From Candidatus Altimarinota bacterium (GTDB taxonomy: Bacteria; Patescibacteriota; Gracilibacteria; CAIRYL01; GCA-016699755), in NCBI GenBank assembly GCA_025210675.1, contig JAOARU010000048.1, forward strand, positions 1-39,662: a stretch of DNA of 39,662 nt, read 5' to 3'. The position numbers and the translations under genes were made by a program. Shown here piece after piece: positions 16,500 to 25,110 of the stretch (position 1 is its first letter; each line of letters starts with the position of its first letter). Below the pieces are notes generated by a model that saw nothing but the letters and a program-made list of their open reading frames with translations, was not told the origin of the DNA and did not search any database.

Positions 16500-17697
16500 C
16501 GTATTTTACAAACTCATCACCTTTTTCCTCATAATTTTTCCATAAAGAAAAACTAGGTGAAGCTGTAGAAAGCAACACTGCTTGACCTTTTTTAGTATAT
16601 AAATAAGCAAAATCCACCCCCTCTTTCATTGATTTTGTGTGCAAGTATCTAAAGTCATATTTATCTTTCAATAAATCAAAAATCCTCTCTCCATTATCCG
16701 GAAAAAATACTAAATTAGAAATTTTTAAACTTACAATCAACTGAGCCAGCCCATCAAAATCAAGCCCTCTATCATATCCACCCAAAAACAATGTCCCCAC
16801 ATTATTCAGTGATTTCAGAGCAGAAATAGTCGAATCGGGCGTAGTACTAATCGCATCATCATAATAAGCAACCCCATTCAAATCCCTTATTAGATTCAAC
16901 CTGTGTGGTAGAGGATTTATTTTGGAGATAGCGTTTTTTATAACTTCATCAGAGATTTTTAAATGTCTAGCCACACATATTGCCAAAGATAGATTTTGCT
17001 TATTGTGCAGACCTAACAGTCTTGATTCTTGACCAAGTAAATCAATCCCGCATTTTACAACTCTTGATCTAGCATTGATATCTAAACCCTCAGGCACAAA
17101 CAAAAAATCACCCTCATTTTGATAAGCGTATATATTACCTTTGGCTTTTCTATAAGACTCTAAACCACCATGATAATTTAAATGTTCAGGAAAAAAACTC
17201 GTAAAAACAGCAATATGAGGAGACAAACTCACCTCATTAAGCTGATAACTAGAAAGCTCCATCACACAATAAGTCTCACTTGTGATTTGACCCAAGCAGC
17301 TAATGGCAGCTGTGCCAATATTTCCTAAAAATTCAACCAAAAACCCAGCTTCTTTCAAAATCATATAAACAGCATTTGAAGTGGTTGATTTACCCTTACT
17401 GCCTGTAATACCGATTATTTTTCCAGGACAATTATTCAAAAAAATCTCAGTAGCAGAAGTAATCCGTTTAGACTTCTCCAGACCCTTTGTATGAGGCGGT
17501 ACACCAGGGGACTTAATCACTATGTCAAAATCCTCGACATCTCTAAGATAATCCTCTCCATTATAATCGCAAACTGCATCTTTATCAGCCACCTTAACCT
17601 CGCACTCAATATTCTGCAAAAAATCAAGCACAGCTCTTCCCTCTCTGCCAAATCCCACTATCAATATACGTTTATTTTTTAATTCCGATAATTTCAT
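16483..17697 (-). CDS. murD2: UDP-N-acetylmuramoyl-L-alanine--glutamate ligase, probably the MurD2 (L-Glu) type
   Basis: This 404-residue Mur ligase carries the ATP motif GITGSKGKSTT (96-106) and MELSSYQL typical of MurD. Ordinary MurD adds D-Glu to UDP-MurNAc-L-Ala. The gene is immediately downstream of, and overlaps by 26 bases, a gene that looks like murL. In the MurD2-MurL pathway described in Xanthomonas, the ligase adds L-Glu and MurL then epimerises it. The L-Glu preference here rests on gene context, not on residues I can name. The N-terminal region has a Rossmann-like GFGREGRAV motif. It acts in the cytoplasm in peptidoglycan precursor synthesis. Confidence 0.8.
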   Translation of the reverse strand: MKLSELKNKRILIVGFGREGRAVLDFLQNIECEVKVADKDAVCDYNGEDYLRDVEDFDIVIKSPGVPPHTKGLEKSKRITSATEIFLNNCPGKIIGITGSKGKSTTSNAVYMILKEAGFLVEFLGNIGTAAISCLGQITSETYCVMELSSYQLNEVSLSPHIAVFTSFFPEHLNYHGGLESYRKAKGNIYAYQNEGDFLFVPEGLDINARSRVVKCGIDLLGQESRLLGLHNKQNLSLAICVARHLKISDEVIKNAISKINPLPHRLNLIRDLNGVAYYDDAISTTPDSTISALKSLNNVGTLFLGGYDRGLDFDGLAQLIVSLKISNLVFFPDNGERIFDLLKDKYDFRYLHTKSMKEGVDFAYLYTKKGQAVLLSTASPSFSLWKNYEEKGDEFVKYVNALV

Positions 17698-19033
17698 AAA
17701 ATTCTTTACTTATATTATGGCAATGCCTTTCTTGAAGCAATTTTTGCATATCTTGTTCCTCAAAGCCACATTTTTCAAAATCCCTTAATATCACCTCATT
17801 ATCTCCAATAGGCTCAATTTTTATGGCATTTTGCATGGCAGCTATTATCTCACTTTCTGCACCCACACAATCAAATGGCTTCTCAAGATCCTCTTTATAC
17901 AAAGCCTCAAAAGTCCCCCTAAGACTCTCTTTTTCAAACAAATTTTCCCCAAAAATCTGCACCAACCTATCCCTAGTCAAAAATCCAGAAAAAAGCGCAA
18001 ATATAAAAGCACACTTAGCACAATTATTGCACCACAAGCCCTCAAAATCCTTTTGCCTACGAAAAAACCTATTACAACTAGTAAAAGAATTCAAAAACCT
18101 CTCATCTTCAAGAAAAATCTCAGCAATCCTTATCTCCCAAAAACCTCTCATCAATGAGAAATAATTAGTATTTGTGATATAAGTTTTTATAAAATCACTC
18201 ATCATAATTTCAGCCTCCAGAGTCTTTGACCATTGATGATTGATTTCATGTCCGAGGTAAGTCGCATTTCCAAAATTAGCAGAATGCTCATTGCTAACAA
18301 TAATATTTTTAACAGGAGTAAATAAATCAACCAAACTCGCACAAAAAGCCAAAATAAAAGAAAAAGGCACATGTCCATTATAAAACCCCTCCTGATTCAA
18401 CCTAATCAGCTCAGGATCTATTTTGCGGTTAATTAAGATAGGCTCTTTGTTAATTAGCCTGCACTGATTTATAGCAATTGGATTTTGATCAAAAACAAGA
18501 GGGACAAATGACTCGTGAGGAGGGCACCCCTTTGTAAATTGCCCAGCTCTCTCAAGTAGTTTCAATGAAGCCAATGAATCCTTGCCACCCCCCAAACAAA
18601 GCAGATCAACACCTTTTTGCTTAGTTGATTTTAACTTCGTGTATTTTGTACCTGAGTGATTTTTAAAATTAATCAAACCCCTAAAATCTATTTTATTTTG
18701 ATAAAAAAACTCCCCCAAACCTTTTTCAAAAACAGCTTTAAAAAAAGCCTTTTGCTTAGTGGTCAATTTGCCACTTTCAAGCACTATTTCAGGTGCCGCT
18801 CCAGCCTTATAATAACTTATACCAAGCGCCATATGCACAAAAAACAAAGCCCTATTTAGCCTTTTTTTATCTATCCTTTTCCTCCTTAATTCTTTTGGGA
18901 TTTTAATTTCCAACTCCTCTTTTAGTTCTTTTTCATCTAATTTATAATAAAAAACACCCCTAAGATTCTGAACATCAAACTCAAAATCCAATACAACAAA
19001 TTTTTTTGCCAATGATTTATTAAATTCAATCAT
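17672..19033 (-). CDS. murL: UDP-MurNAc-L-Ala-L-Glu epimerase (MurL)
   Basis: MurL epimerises the terminal L-Glu of UDP-MurNAc-L-Ala-L-Glu to D-Glu, so the cell need not supply free D-Glu. The 453-residue length fits. An ATP-pyrophosphatase-type loop reads LGGGKDS (147-153). A Cys cluster with CNNCAKC lies in the second half, and VSNEHSANFGN is also typical of the family as I recall it. The gene overlaps the murD-type gene directly downstream, the arrangement known for murL-murD2. No murI glutamate racemase is seen in this window, though it could be elsewhere. Confidence 0.82.
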   Translation of the reverse strand: MIEFNKSLAKKFVVLDFEFDVQNLRGVFYYKLDEKELKEELEIKIPKELRRKRIDKKRLNRALFFVHMALGISYYKAGAAPEIVLESGKLTTKQKAFFKAVFEKGLGEFFYQNKIDFRGLINFKNHSGTKYTKLKSTKQKGVDLLCLGGGKDSLASLKLLERAGQFTKGCPPHESFVPLVFDQNPIAINQCRLINKEPILINRKIDPELIRLNQEGFYNGHVPFSFILAFCASLVDLFTPVKNIIVSNEHSANFGNATYLGHEINHQWSKTLEAEIMMSDFIKTYITNTNYFSLMRGFWEIRIAEIFLEDERFLNSFTSCNRFFRRQKDFEGLWCNNCAKCAFIFALFSGFLTRDRLVQIFGENLFEKESLRGTFEALYKEDLEKPFDCVGAESEIIAAMQNAIKIEPIGDNEVILRDFEKCGFEEQDMQKLLQERHCHNISKEFYEIIGIKK

Positions 19034-19235
19034 CAGCTCTTATTTTATCATAAAAATTTTTTTAAAAAAGCGTACTACTTTAAAAAAACAAAACAACCCA
19101 AGAGACTGCCTGTGCAAGATCCAAAAACATAACTCAACTAGCATTGTGCTCATCGTAGAATCCAAGCTCGCAAGCCAGACACACTAGGATAAATGACAAC
19201 ACAAAAAATCCGACAATCAACCCCCTCCGTAGGAA

Positions 19236-19970
19236 TTACTTAACCTCAATTGTTGCCTTGTCATCAAATGGATTTGTACGCATAGCAAATGAAAACAAAT
19301 ACGGATATTCATTTTTTAAATGCTTCATATACTCAACCCATTCAAACATAAGCAAATTATACGCCCTTTCAGTGTCCCCTTTTAAGTGCAAGAAATCAGC
19401 TTGATGTTTCTGAATTTCATCAAGATAATTTCTTCTAAACAACTCTTCTTCCAAGTGCATCACAGCCCTAAGTAGCTCCGTAAACGTCTCATGTTCAAGC
19501 AATACAGGATTTTCTAACATTTTCACCAAAAAATCCCTTTTAGAATAAAGATATTTTTTCAAATCAATCAAACAAACCTTTTTTATTTCTATATCAACAT
19601 TACGATTTTTTAATTTTGATTCAACCTTAGCAAAATTCTCATCAGTCCATTCTTCATTAACCAGCAAATCACCCTTTATTTTTTGTAAATCATGATCAGA
19701 CTTTGATAAATTTTCCAGCAACTCTGTTCCCATTTCACTAAAAAACACACCAATAACCATGTTTAATTTCTCAAGCATAGCACGCTTCTCACGCTCTTTA
19801 AGGATTTGTTCAATTACAATACCCACCAAAAATACCTCAATTGGTATAAATGCAATATCACCTAAAAGAAATATAAAAATATGATGAGCGTCTTTAAACA
19901 AATAAAAATGCACACTATAAAGTACTGCTGACAATATAAACAATGCTACACCCAAAAGAATTGTTCTCAT
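19236..19970 (-). CDS. Conserved two-TM membrane protein of unknown function
   Basis: The 244-residue protein has two N-terminal membrane segments (about 3-22 and 30-56), then a cytoplasmic helical region rich in Glu/Lys. The C-terminal part reads DTERAYNLLMFEWVEYMKHL then YPYLFSFAMRTNPFD. I recall this as a conserved pattern in unnamed proteins of bacteria and archaea, with no known role. It stands alone, with about 200 bases of non-coding DNA between it and murL. No function is proposed. Confidence 0.7.
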   Translation of the reverse strand: MRTILLGVALFILSAVLYSVHFYLFKDAHHIFIFLLGDIAFIPIEVFLVGIVIEQILKEREKRAMLEKLNMVIGVFFSEMGTELLENLSKSDHDLQKIKGDLLVNEEWTDENFAKVESKLKNRNVDIEIKKVCLIDLKKYLYSKRDFLVKMLENPVLLEHETFTELLRAVMHLEEELFRRNYLDEIQKHQADFLHLKGDTERAYNLLMFEWVEYMKHLKNEYPYLFSFAMRTNPFDDKATIEVK

Positions 19971-20029
19971 GATTTTATCAAATTATAGATAAATACTTTC
20001 ATCTATAATTTAATCAAATTCCAATTTTT

Positions 20030-20270
20030 TTACAAATACTTTTCTGAGAGCAACCTTAACTCATCCGCTGCTTCATACATTTTTAAAAATCTCGCAATAG
20101 GCACATAGAGCGAGATCGTTTCAGCAACCTTTGTACGCATATTATGCAGCCTATCTGCTAGCTTTACTATCAATACCACTAGCATCTCCTACATTAGCAT
20201 AGTATTTTTTATCATCTTGGCGGATTGCATCTTTTGTAAGAGCCAAGACACCAACACACACCTCATGGGT
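20030..20270 (-). pseudogene. Remnant of a RelA/SpoT-like HD-domain hydrolase, frameshifted
   Basis: On the minus strand, one frame reads VLALTKDAIRQDDKKYYANV (about 20250-20190). A second frame continues with VKLADRLHNMRTK, then ISLYVPIARFLKMYEAADEL, ending at a stop at 20030. KLADRLHNMRT is the signature of the RelA/SpoT and small HD (ppGpp hydrolase-like) families. The two parts join only across a frameshift, and a TAG blocks the second frame just upstream. The N-terminal HD half is missing and the remnant stops at the trxA terminator. It is therefore a broken gene. A sequencing error could cause the frameshift but not the missing N-terminus. Confidence 0.75.
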
Positions 20271-20320
20271 GCTGACCTGAGAGATGCTCAGTTGTATAAC
20301 ACAAACCCCCATGCCAACAA

Positions 20321-20362
20321 AACAAAAAAACACCCCTAGATTACTCAAGGGGTGTTTTTGTT
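20321..20362 (-). terminator. Rho-independent terminator of trxA
   Basis: The sequence CACCCCT (20331-20337) pairs with AGGGGTG (20348-20354), extended by flanking A-runs and T-runs (AACAAAAA with TTTTTGTT). It lies just after the trxA stop on the minus strand. Confidence 0.85.
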
Positions 20363-20370
20363 AAGCCGCT

Positions 20371-20688
20371 TTACAATTGTTGATCAATTCTAGCTTTGAC
20401 ATCTTCTTCGCTCATAGCTCCTGTAAATTCATCAACCACCGCTCCATTTTTAAAAATCTTAAAAGCAGGAATCCCCATAACACCATATTCTTGAGTTTTA
20501 TTTGGCTCATCATCGACATTCAATTTACCGATTTTAGCCTTGCCTTCATATTCAGTTGCCAATTTATTTATAATTGGAGTCATTATTTGGCAAGGACCAC
20601 ACCAAGGCGCCCAAAAATCAACAAGAACAGGTACATCAGACTTCATTACCTCTTCTTGAAAATTATCATCTGTAAATGTTTTTAACAT
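20371..20688 (-). CDS. trxA: Thioredoxin
   Basis: This is a 105-residue standard thioredoxin with the active site FWAPWCGPCQ (Cys30, Cys33) and the cis-proline motif MGIPAFKIF. It reduces protein disulfides in the cytoplasm. It is a single gene with its own terminator, divergent from the small membrane protein at 20865. No thioredoxin reductase is in the window. Confidence 0.96.
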   Translation of the reverse strand: MLKTFTDDNFQEEVMKSDVPVLVDFWAPWCGPCQIMTPIINKLATEYEGKAKIGKLNVDDEPNKTQEYGVMGIPAFKIFKNGAVVDEFTGAMSEEDVKARIDQQL

Positions 20689-20813
20689 ATGTATTTAAAA
20701 AATCCTCTTAAATTATACCCTTTTATAAATTTTTGAGAAATGTTTTTTTTAAAATAAAAAATGGCTTTATGGCAGCTTTAAATAAAGCTCTTAAAATTTT
20801 TTGAACAATTTTC

Positions 20814-20842
20814 TTGCACTAAAAAAAAATTCAAGGCACAAT
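20814..20842 (+). promoter_or_regulatory. Weak candidate promoter of the small membrane protein
   Basis: TTGCAC (20814-20819) and CACAAT (20837-20842) are spaced by 17 bases, with the ATG at 20865 about 20 bases downstream. The -10 element matches the consensus only partly. Confidence 0.35.
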
Positions 20843-20864
20843 AAGACCAACTTAAAAAACAAAA

Positions 20865-21119
20865 ATGGACATCTTTGGAATACCAATTGAAACAACAAAG
20901 GATTTACTAAATCTCTCACTATCAGGTGGATTTTTACTTATAGTCCTATTTTTGTGCCTGGTTCTGATTCGTCTTTATGTAGTACTCGGCAATCTGGCAA
21001 ACATCACAGAAAGTATCGCAGAAATAACAGACGTCATTAGGCACTACGTCTGGAAACCAATTGAACTAATAAACACTCTAATCAGCAAGATCACTTCACT
21101 TTTTAACAAGAGACGCTAA
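20865..21119 (+). CDS. Small single-pass membrane protein
   Basis: The 84-residue product has one strong membrane segment (about 19-43, GGFLLIVLFLCLVLIRLYVVL) followed by an amphipathic helix and a basic end (NKRR). The layout recalls DUF948-type small proteins, but I cannot assign a family. The gene overlaps rsmG at the 3' ends by 24 bases on opposite strands. The function is unknown. Confidence 0.7.
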   Translation: MDIFGIPIETTKDLLNLSLSGGFLLIVLFLCLVLIRLYVVLGNLANITESIAEITDVIRHYVWKPIELINTLISKITSLFNKRR

Positions 21120-21788
21120 ATTAAGCGGATTTTTTTTAGGGACACCAATGCTCCGTGGATATTCTGCAGAGCATTTTTTGACCTTACTAATTAGCCAAAA
21201 CTCCCTTGAATCACCATTTGGGAGAGACTTATTAACAATCCTTGGGCTAGTCCCCCCTAAAAATTCTGCCAATCTCTCCTCTTCCTCGGCGTTGTTTGGA
21301 CCTCTATAAGCCACTATTTCACCATTGATACTCAAAAGCGGCAATCCTATCTCCAAAAGCACAGGAAAATGAGCAAAAGCCCGAGCAGTCAAAGCATCAA
21401 AAGTCTCTCGATATTTTTTATCATGTGCAATAGTCTCCGCCCTATCGCACAATACAATCAGATTATTCATACCCAGCTCCTTACAAAAATACCTCAAAGA
21501 ATCAGCCTTCTTACCAACTGACTCAACAGCAAAAAACTCCGCATCAGGAAAACAAATAGCCAAAGCAATCACAGGAAAACCACCTCCAGAGCCAAGATCT
21601 ATAACTCTTTTTTTATTTTTTATAAATTCTAATCCCAATAGCGAATCAAAAAAATGCTTTTCCACAATCCCTTGTTCATCACGGATTGCAGATAGATTAA
21701 TGATTTTATTTCGCTCCTTAAAAAGCTCCAGAAAAGCCTGCATCTTTTTAATATCAACCTCAGGAAAATTTTCTTGTATTATTTGCAT
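21096..21788 (-). CDS. rsmG: 16S rRNA (guanine527-N7)-methyltransferase
   Basis: RsmG (GidB) methylates G527 of 16S rRNA. The 230-residue protein shows NLSAIRD near the N-terminus, HFFDSL, the SAM-binding loop IDLGSGGGFP (63-72), and the FDALTARAF motif. This is the normal RsmG length. It is divergent from pheS with about 36 bases between the chosen starts, and convergent with the small membrane gene. Confidence 0.94.
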   Translation of the reverse strand: MQIIQENFPEVDIKKMQAFLELFKERNKIINLSAIRDEQGIVEKHFFDSLLGLEFIKNKKRVIDLGSGGGFPVIALAICFPDAEFFAVESVGKKADSLRYFCKELGMNNLIVLCDRAETIAHDKKYRETFDALTARAFAHFPVLLEIGLPLLSINGEIVAYRGPNNAEEEERLAEFLGGTSPRIVNKSLPNGDSREFWLISKVKKCSAEYPRSIGVPKKNPLNLASLVKK

Positions 21789-21824
21789 GGAAAAATACTA
21801 ACACTTTATGATAAAATACAGAAC

Positions 21825-22841
21825 ATGAAAAATGAAATTGAAAAAATAGAACAAGAAGCCATAGCTGATACTAGCGCTTGTAAATCAATCGAAGAACTCA
21901 AAGAAGTTGAAATAAAATTTCTTGGAAGAAAAGGGCTACTCCCAATGCTTCTTAGAAAAATCCCTGAACTAAGCTCAGAAGACAAAAAAACAGTCGGGCA
22001 AATGGGCAATGTTCTCAGGAAAAACCTCGAAGAAAAAATAGCAAATCGCTACTTTGAGCTTGAAGACCAACAAGAAGAAAATGAGTTTTTTGACATAACA
22101 ATCCCAGCCAAACCTCTTGAAAAAGGACATCATCATCCAATTAGCATGATGATTTGTCATATTGAGGAAGTTTTTTCCCGTCTTGGATTTACCTCAATTA
22201 GCGGAGCGGAGATTGATGATGATTGGCACAATTTTTCTGCCCTAAACGTTCCAAAAGACCACCCAGCTCGTGAAATGCAGGATACATTTTGGGTAAAAAA
22301 CATTGACGACCATGTACTTAGAACACAGACATCAAACATGCAGATTCATTACATGGAAGCCAACAAACCACCAATTAGGATTATTGCCCCAGGCAAGACA
22401 TTTCGTAAAGACTCAGATGCGACACACTCACCAATGTTTCATCAATTTGAGGGACTAATGGTTGATAAAAATGTCTCACTCGCCAATTTAAAATGGGTAC
22501 TCAAAACAGCACTCTCTGAAATACTAGAAAAAGAAGTTGAACTTAGATTTAGACTCAGTTTTTTCCCATTTACAGAACCATCACTTGAAGTTGATGCAAG
22601 CTGTGTTCAATGCGCTGGCAAAAATCCAAACTGCAAAGTCTGCAAGGGGACTGGATTCCTAGAAATAGCAGGAGCAGGCATGGTACACCCAAATGTCCTA
22701 AGAAATGCAGGACTTGATCCTGAAAAATGGAACGGATTCGCATTTGGATGCGGTATTGAGCGTATACTAATGGTTAAATACCAAATAGACGACCTAAGAT
22801 TATTCTACGAAAACGACCTTAGATTTTTAGAGCAATTCTAA
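21825..22841 (+). CDS. pheS: Phenylalanyl-tRNA synthetase alpha subunit
   Basis: PheS forms the catalytic part of the alpha2-beta2 enzyme that charges tRNA-Phe. From the ATG at 21825 the protein has 338 residues, the normal length. A frame start at 21774 would overlap the rsmG start and adds unrelated residues. Class II motifs are visible: GKTFRKDSDATHSPMFHQFEG (motif 2 region) and GFAFGCGIERILM (motif 3). A CVQC...CKVC zinc knuckle is inserted, as in many bacterial PheS. The beta subunit gene pheT, usually adjacent, is not downstream here. Confidence 0.96.
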   Translation: MKNEIEKIEQEAIADTSACKSIEELKEVEIKFLGRKGLLPMLLRKIPELSSEDKKTVGQMGNVLRKNLEEKIANRYFELEDQQEENEFFDITIPAKPLEKGHHHPISMMICHIEEVFSRLGFTSISGAEIDDDWHNFSALNVPKDHPAREMQDTFWVKNIDDHVLRTQTSNMQIHYMEANKPPIRIIAPGKTFRKDSDATHSPMFHQFEGLMVDKNVSLANLKWVLKTALSEILEKEVELRFRLSFFPFTEPSLEVDASCVQCAGKNPNCKVCKGTGFLEIAGAGMVHPNVLRNAGLDPEKWNGFAFGCGIERILMVKYQIDDLRLFYENDLRFLEQF

Positions 22842-22843
22842 TT

Positions 22844-22880
22844 AAATACCCTCTAACCAAAAACTAGAGGGTATTTTTTT
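22844..22880. terminator. Bidirectional terminator between pheS and the MscS gene
   Basis: AAATACCCTCTA (22844-22855) pairs perfectly with TAGAGGGTATTT (22865-22876), with T-runs following on the plus strand and A/T flanks on the other. The hairpin contains the stop codon and last residues of the mscS-like gene on the minus strand. Confidence 0.9.
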
Positions 22881-23907
22881 CCATAAAAAGAGTTTGAGTT
22901 GGAAATGCAAATATGATTTCCTCCTCTTTAAAAGCCTCAAAAATCGCATAATTAACCTCCTCAGTCTTCTTACAAAAAACAGCATAACTAGAATCCTCAA
23001 CCCAATACACCACCTCAAAATTCAAAGAAAAATCACCAAACTCCTTAAAATAAACCCTCACAAGCTCTACACCATTTATTTCTTTTATGATTTTTGTGAT
23101 TATCTCAGGGATCTTTTTTAAACTTTCCTCAGCAGTAGAATACTCAACACCCAGTACAAAACTACCCCTACGCTTCTTCATTCTCTTATAATTTTGAATT
23201 CTTGAATTAGTCAAATCCTGATTGGCAATTACGATCTCCTCTCCAGTCAAAGACTCTATCCTTGTTGTCTTGATGCCAATTTTCTTAACAGTACCAGCCA
23301 GTGAATCAATAGTAATATAATCACCCTTTTTAAAAGGCTTATCCAAAAAAATAGAAAAACTAGAAAACATATCACCCAAAACGCTCTGAAGAGCCAATGC
23401 AACAGCGATACCACCAATTCCCAGACCAGCAATAAGCGAAGACACATTAACACCTAGATTTTGCAATAAAAACAAAAATCCAAGCACCCATACAAGCATC
23501 TTCAAGAGCCTTCCTGCAAACTCTATCGCACTCTCACTACTTTTATTCTTCTCAGAAAGAGTCTCCACACCAAAATCAATAATCCTATCAACAGCCCTGA
23601 TTATTTCAACTAAAAATAGCGCCAAAACAGCAAATTTGACCCATTTTTCCACATCTTTTTCAAAAGTCAAAAACTGAATAGCCAAAAGCACCCCCGCACT
23701 TATTGCAAATCCATTATTAAAATTTTTAATAATATCCACAAACAAATCATCAACCCTATTTTGAGTCTTTTTTGCAAGACGCTTGATCGTATTTGCCAGT
23801 CGCTTTTTAAAAATCGGAAAAGCCCCGTAAAAAGCCAAAAAAACCAGCAAAGCCAGTAAAATCTGCTTTACAGAATTTCCAAAAACTAACTTATCTAAAA
23901 AATCCAT
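22864..23907 (-). CDS. MscS-family small-conductance mechanosensitive channel
   Basis: The 347-residue protein has several membrane segments in its first 180 residues, then the pore-lining helix and beta domain of MscS. GLGIGGIAVALALQSVLGD is the Gly/Ala-rich pore helix, followed by FSIFLDKPFKKGDYI and the RTTRI-like (KTTRIESLTGEEIVIAN) region. It would release solutes on hypo-osmotic shock. Its stop lies inside the pheS terminator hairpin. It starts 9 bases after the transketolase subunit, so the two are probably co-transcribed. Confidence 0.92.
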   Translation of the reverse strand: MDFLDKLVFGNSVKQILLALLVFLAFYGAFPIFKKRLANTIKRLAKKTQNRVDDLFVDIIKNFNNGFAISAGVLLAIQFLTFEKDVEKWVKFAVLALFLVEIIRAVDRIIDFGVETLSEKNKSSESAIEFAGRLLKMLVWVLGFLFLLQNLGVNVSSLIAGLGIGGIAVALALQSVLGDMFSSFSIFLDKPFKKGDYITIDSLAGTVKKIGIKTTRIESLTGEEIVIANQDLTNSRIQNYKRMKKRRGSFVLGVEYSTAEESLKKIPEIITKIIKEINGVELVRVYFKEFGDFSLNFEVVYWVEDSSYAVFCKKTEEVNYAIFEAFKEEEIIFAFPTQTLFMEKNTL

Positions 23908-23916
23908 ATATGAAAG

Positions 23917-24723
23917 TTAAATTTCAAGCTCACTCATTGCCTGCTCAAACTGCTCTTGATTTGGAGCTTTACCATGCCAACCTACTTGATTTTCCATAAA
24001 ACTCACACCCTTACCCTTAATTGTATGAGCCACTACACAAACAGGCTGATCTTGAACCTCAATAGCCTCCTCAAGAGTCTCAGAAAGCTCATCAAAATCA
24101 TGCCCATCACACTCCAGTGTATACCAACCAAAAGACTCAAACTTCTCAGCTACATCACCAAAATCACAAATTTCTTTTGTGGTGCCGTCAATCTGCAAAC
24201 CATTTCTATCTATAATAGACACTAAATTGCCAAGTTTGTACTTATGAGCAGTCATGACCGCCTCCCAGATTTGCCCTTCTTGTAGCTCTCCATCACCATG
24301 CAGAGAAAATACCTTGTTTGGCTTATTGTCTATTTTTAAACCCATAGCCAAACCAGTAGCCACAGAAAGCCCCTGTCCAAGCGAACCTGTGCACACCTCA
24401 ACACCCCTGATGTCGTTTTTTGGGTGTCCTTGTAAGAGCGCATCAGTCTGACGCAAATTAAACAAATGATCCTTTTCAAAAAAACCAGCCTCCGCCAAAA
24501 CAGTATAAAGGGCTGGTGCAGCATGCCCCTTAGAAAGAATTAAATAATCACGCTCATTCCAATTTGCATTTTCAGAATCGTATTTTAAAAATCCACCAAA
24601 ATAAATCTGAATCAATATATCAATACAAGAAAGAGAAGGTCCAGGATGACCACTCTGTGATGCGTATAACATCTTGACAATGTCTGCACGAAGTTTTTTT
24701 GCTATTTGTGGAAGATTTTTCAT
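23917..24723 (-). CDS. Transketolase, N-terminal (TPP-binding) subunit
   Basis: This 268-residue protein covers only the N-terminal half of a transketolase. SKGHAAPALY, the TPP/Mg motif GDGELQEGQIWEAVM and DRNGLQIDG are clear. The C-terminal pyrimidine-binding half is absent from the neighbouring sequence; the next gene downstream is the MscS channel. Split transketolases are known in archaea and many CPR bacteria, usually with adjacent halves. The partner is presumably elsewhere in this genome. The complete enzyme moves two-carbon units in the non-oxidative pentose phosphate pathway. Confidence 0.9.
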   Translation of the reverse strand: MKNLPQIAKKLRADIVKMLYASQSGHPGPSLSCIDILIQIYFGGFLKYDSENANWNERDYLILSKGHAAPALYTVLAEAGFFEKDHLFNLRQTDALLQGHPKNDIRGVEVCTGSLGQGLSVATGLAMGLKIDNKPNKVFSLHGDGELQEGQIWEAVMTAHKYKLGNLVSIIDRNGLQIDGTTKEICDFGDVAEKFESFGWYTLECDGHDFDELSETLEEAIEVQDQPVCVVAHTIKGKGVSFMENQVGWHGKAPNQEQFEQAMSELEI

Positions 24724-24878
24724 TATAAGAACAAAGTATATCTATTTTAGCATAAGATTTTCTTTTTTTTAAAGTCAAAACTTGATTTTTATAAGCAAAA
24801 AGTGCAAAATCTGAAAGTCTTATCAAGAACCTAAACGTGACATAATACCATGAAAGATATGATCTTAGTTTGAAAAAT

Positions 24879-24974
<96 letters not shown>

Positions 24975-25057
24975 GGTCTACAAATTAGCGTCACCGGGTC
25001 TCGAAGCGACAGGCACAAAGTGCCGTAGCGAAGAGTCAAATCCGGTATGCTCCACCA
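24975..25057 (+). pseudogene. Probable tRNA 3'-end remnant with an interrupted T-loop
   Basis: ACCGG (24993-24997) and CCGGT (25042-25046) can form a T-stem, and ATGCTCC-A-CCA at 25047-25057 looks like an acceptor strand with CCA. Between the stem halves, instead of a 7-base T-loop, there are 44 bases ending TCAAAT. Removing about 37 of them would restore a loop GTCAAAT. The extra part contains a GGCAC-AAA-GTGCC hairpin. No matching 5' half (GGAGCAT) is found nearby. It is most likely a damaged tRNA end left by integration. Confidence 0.45.
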
Positions 25058-25077
25058 TTAAAACAATCAGCGGAAAT

Positions 25078-25110
25078 AAGCTCCTTCTCCATTTAAGGAA
25101 GGGCTTTTTT
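25078..25110 (+). terminator. Terminator downstream of tRNA-Ala
   Basis: AAGC-T-CCTTCT (25078-25088) pairs with GGAAGGGCTT (25097-25106) with one bulged T, followed by a T-run on the plus strand only. It fits transcription from the tRNA side. Confidence 0.7.

Noticed and set aside
24456-24878. Second transketolase half upstream of the N-terminal half
   Set aside because: The 155 bases before its start hold only a short frame antisense to nothing recognisable, followed by the tRNA.
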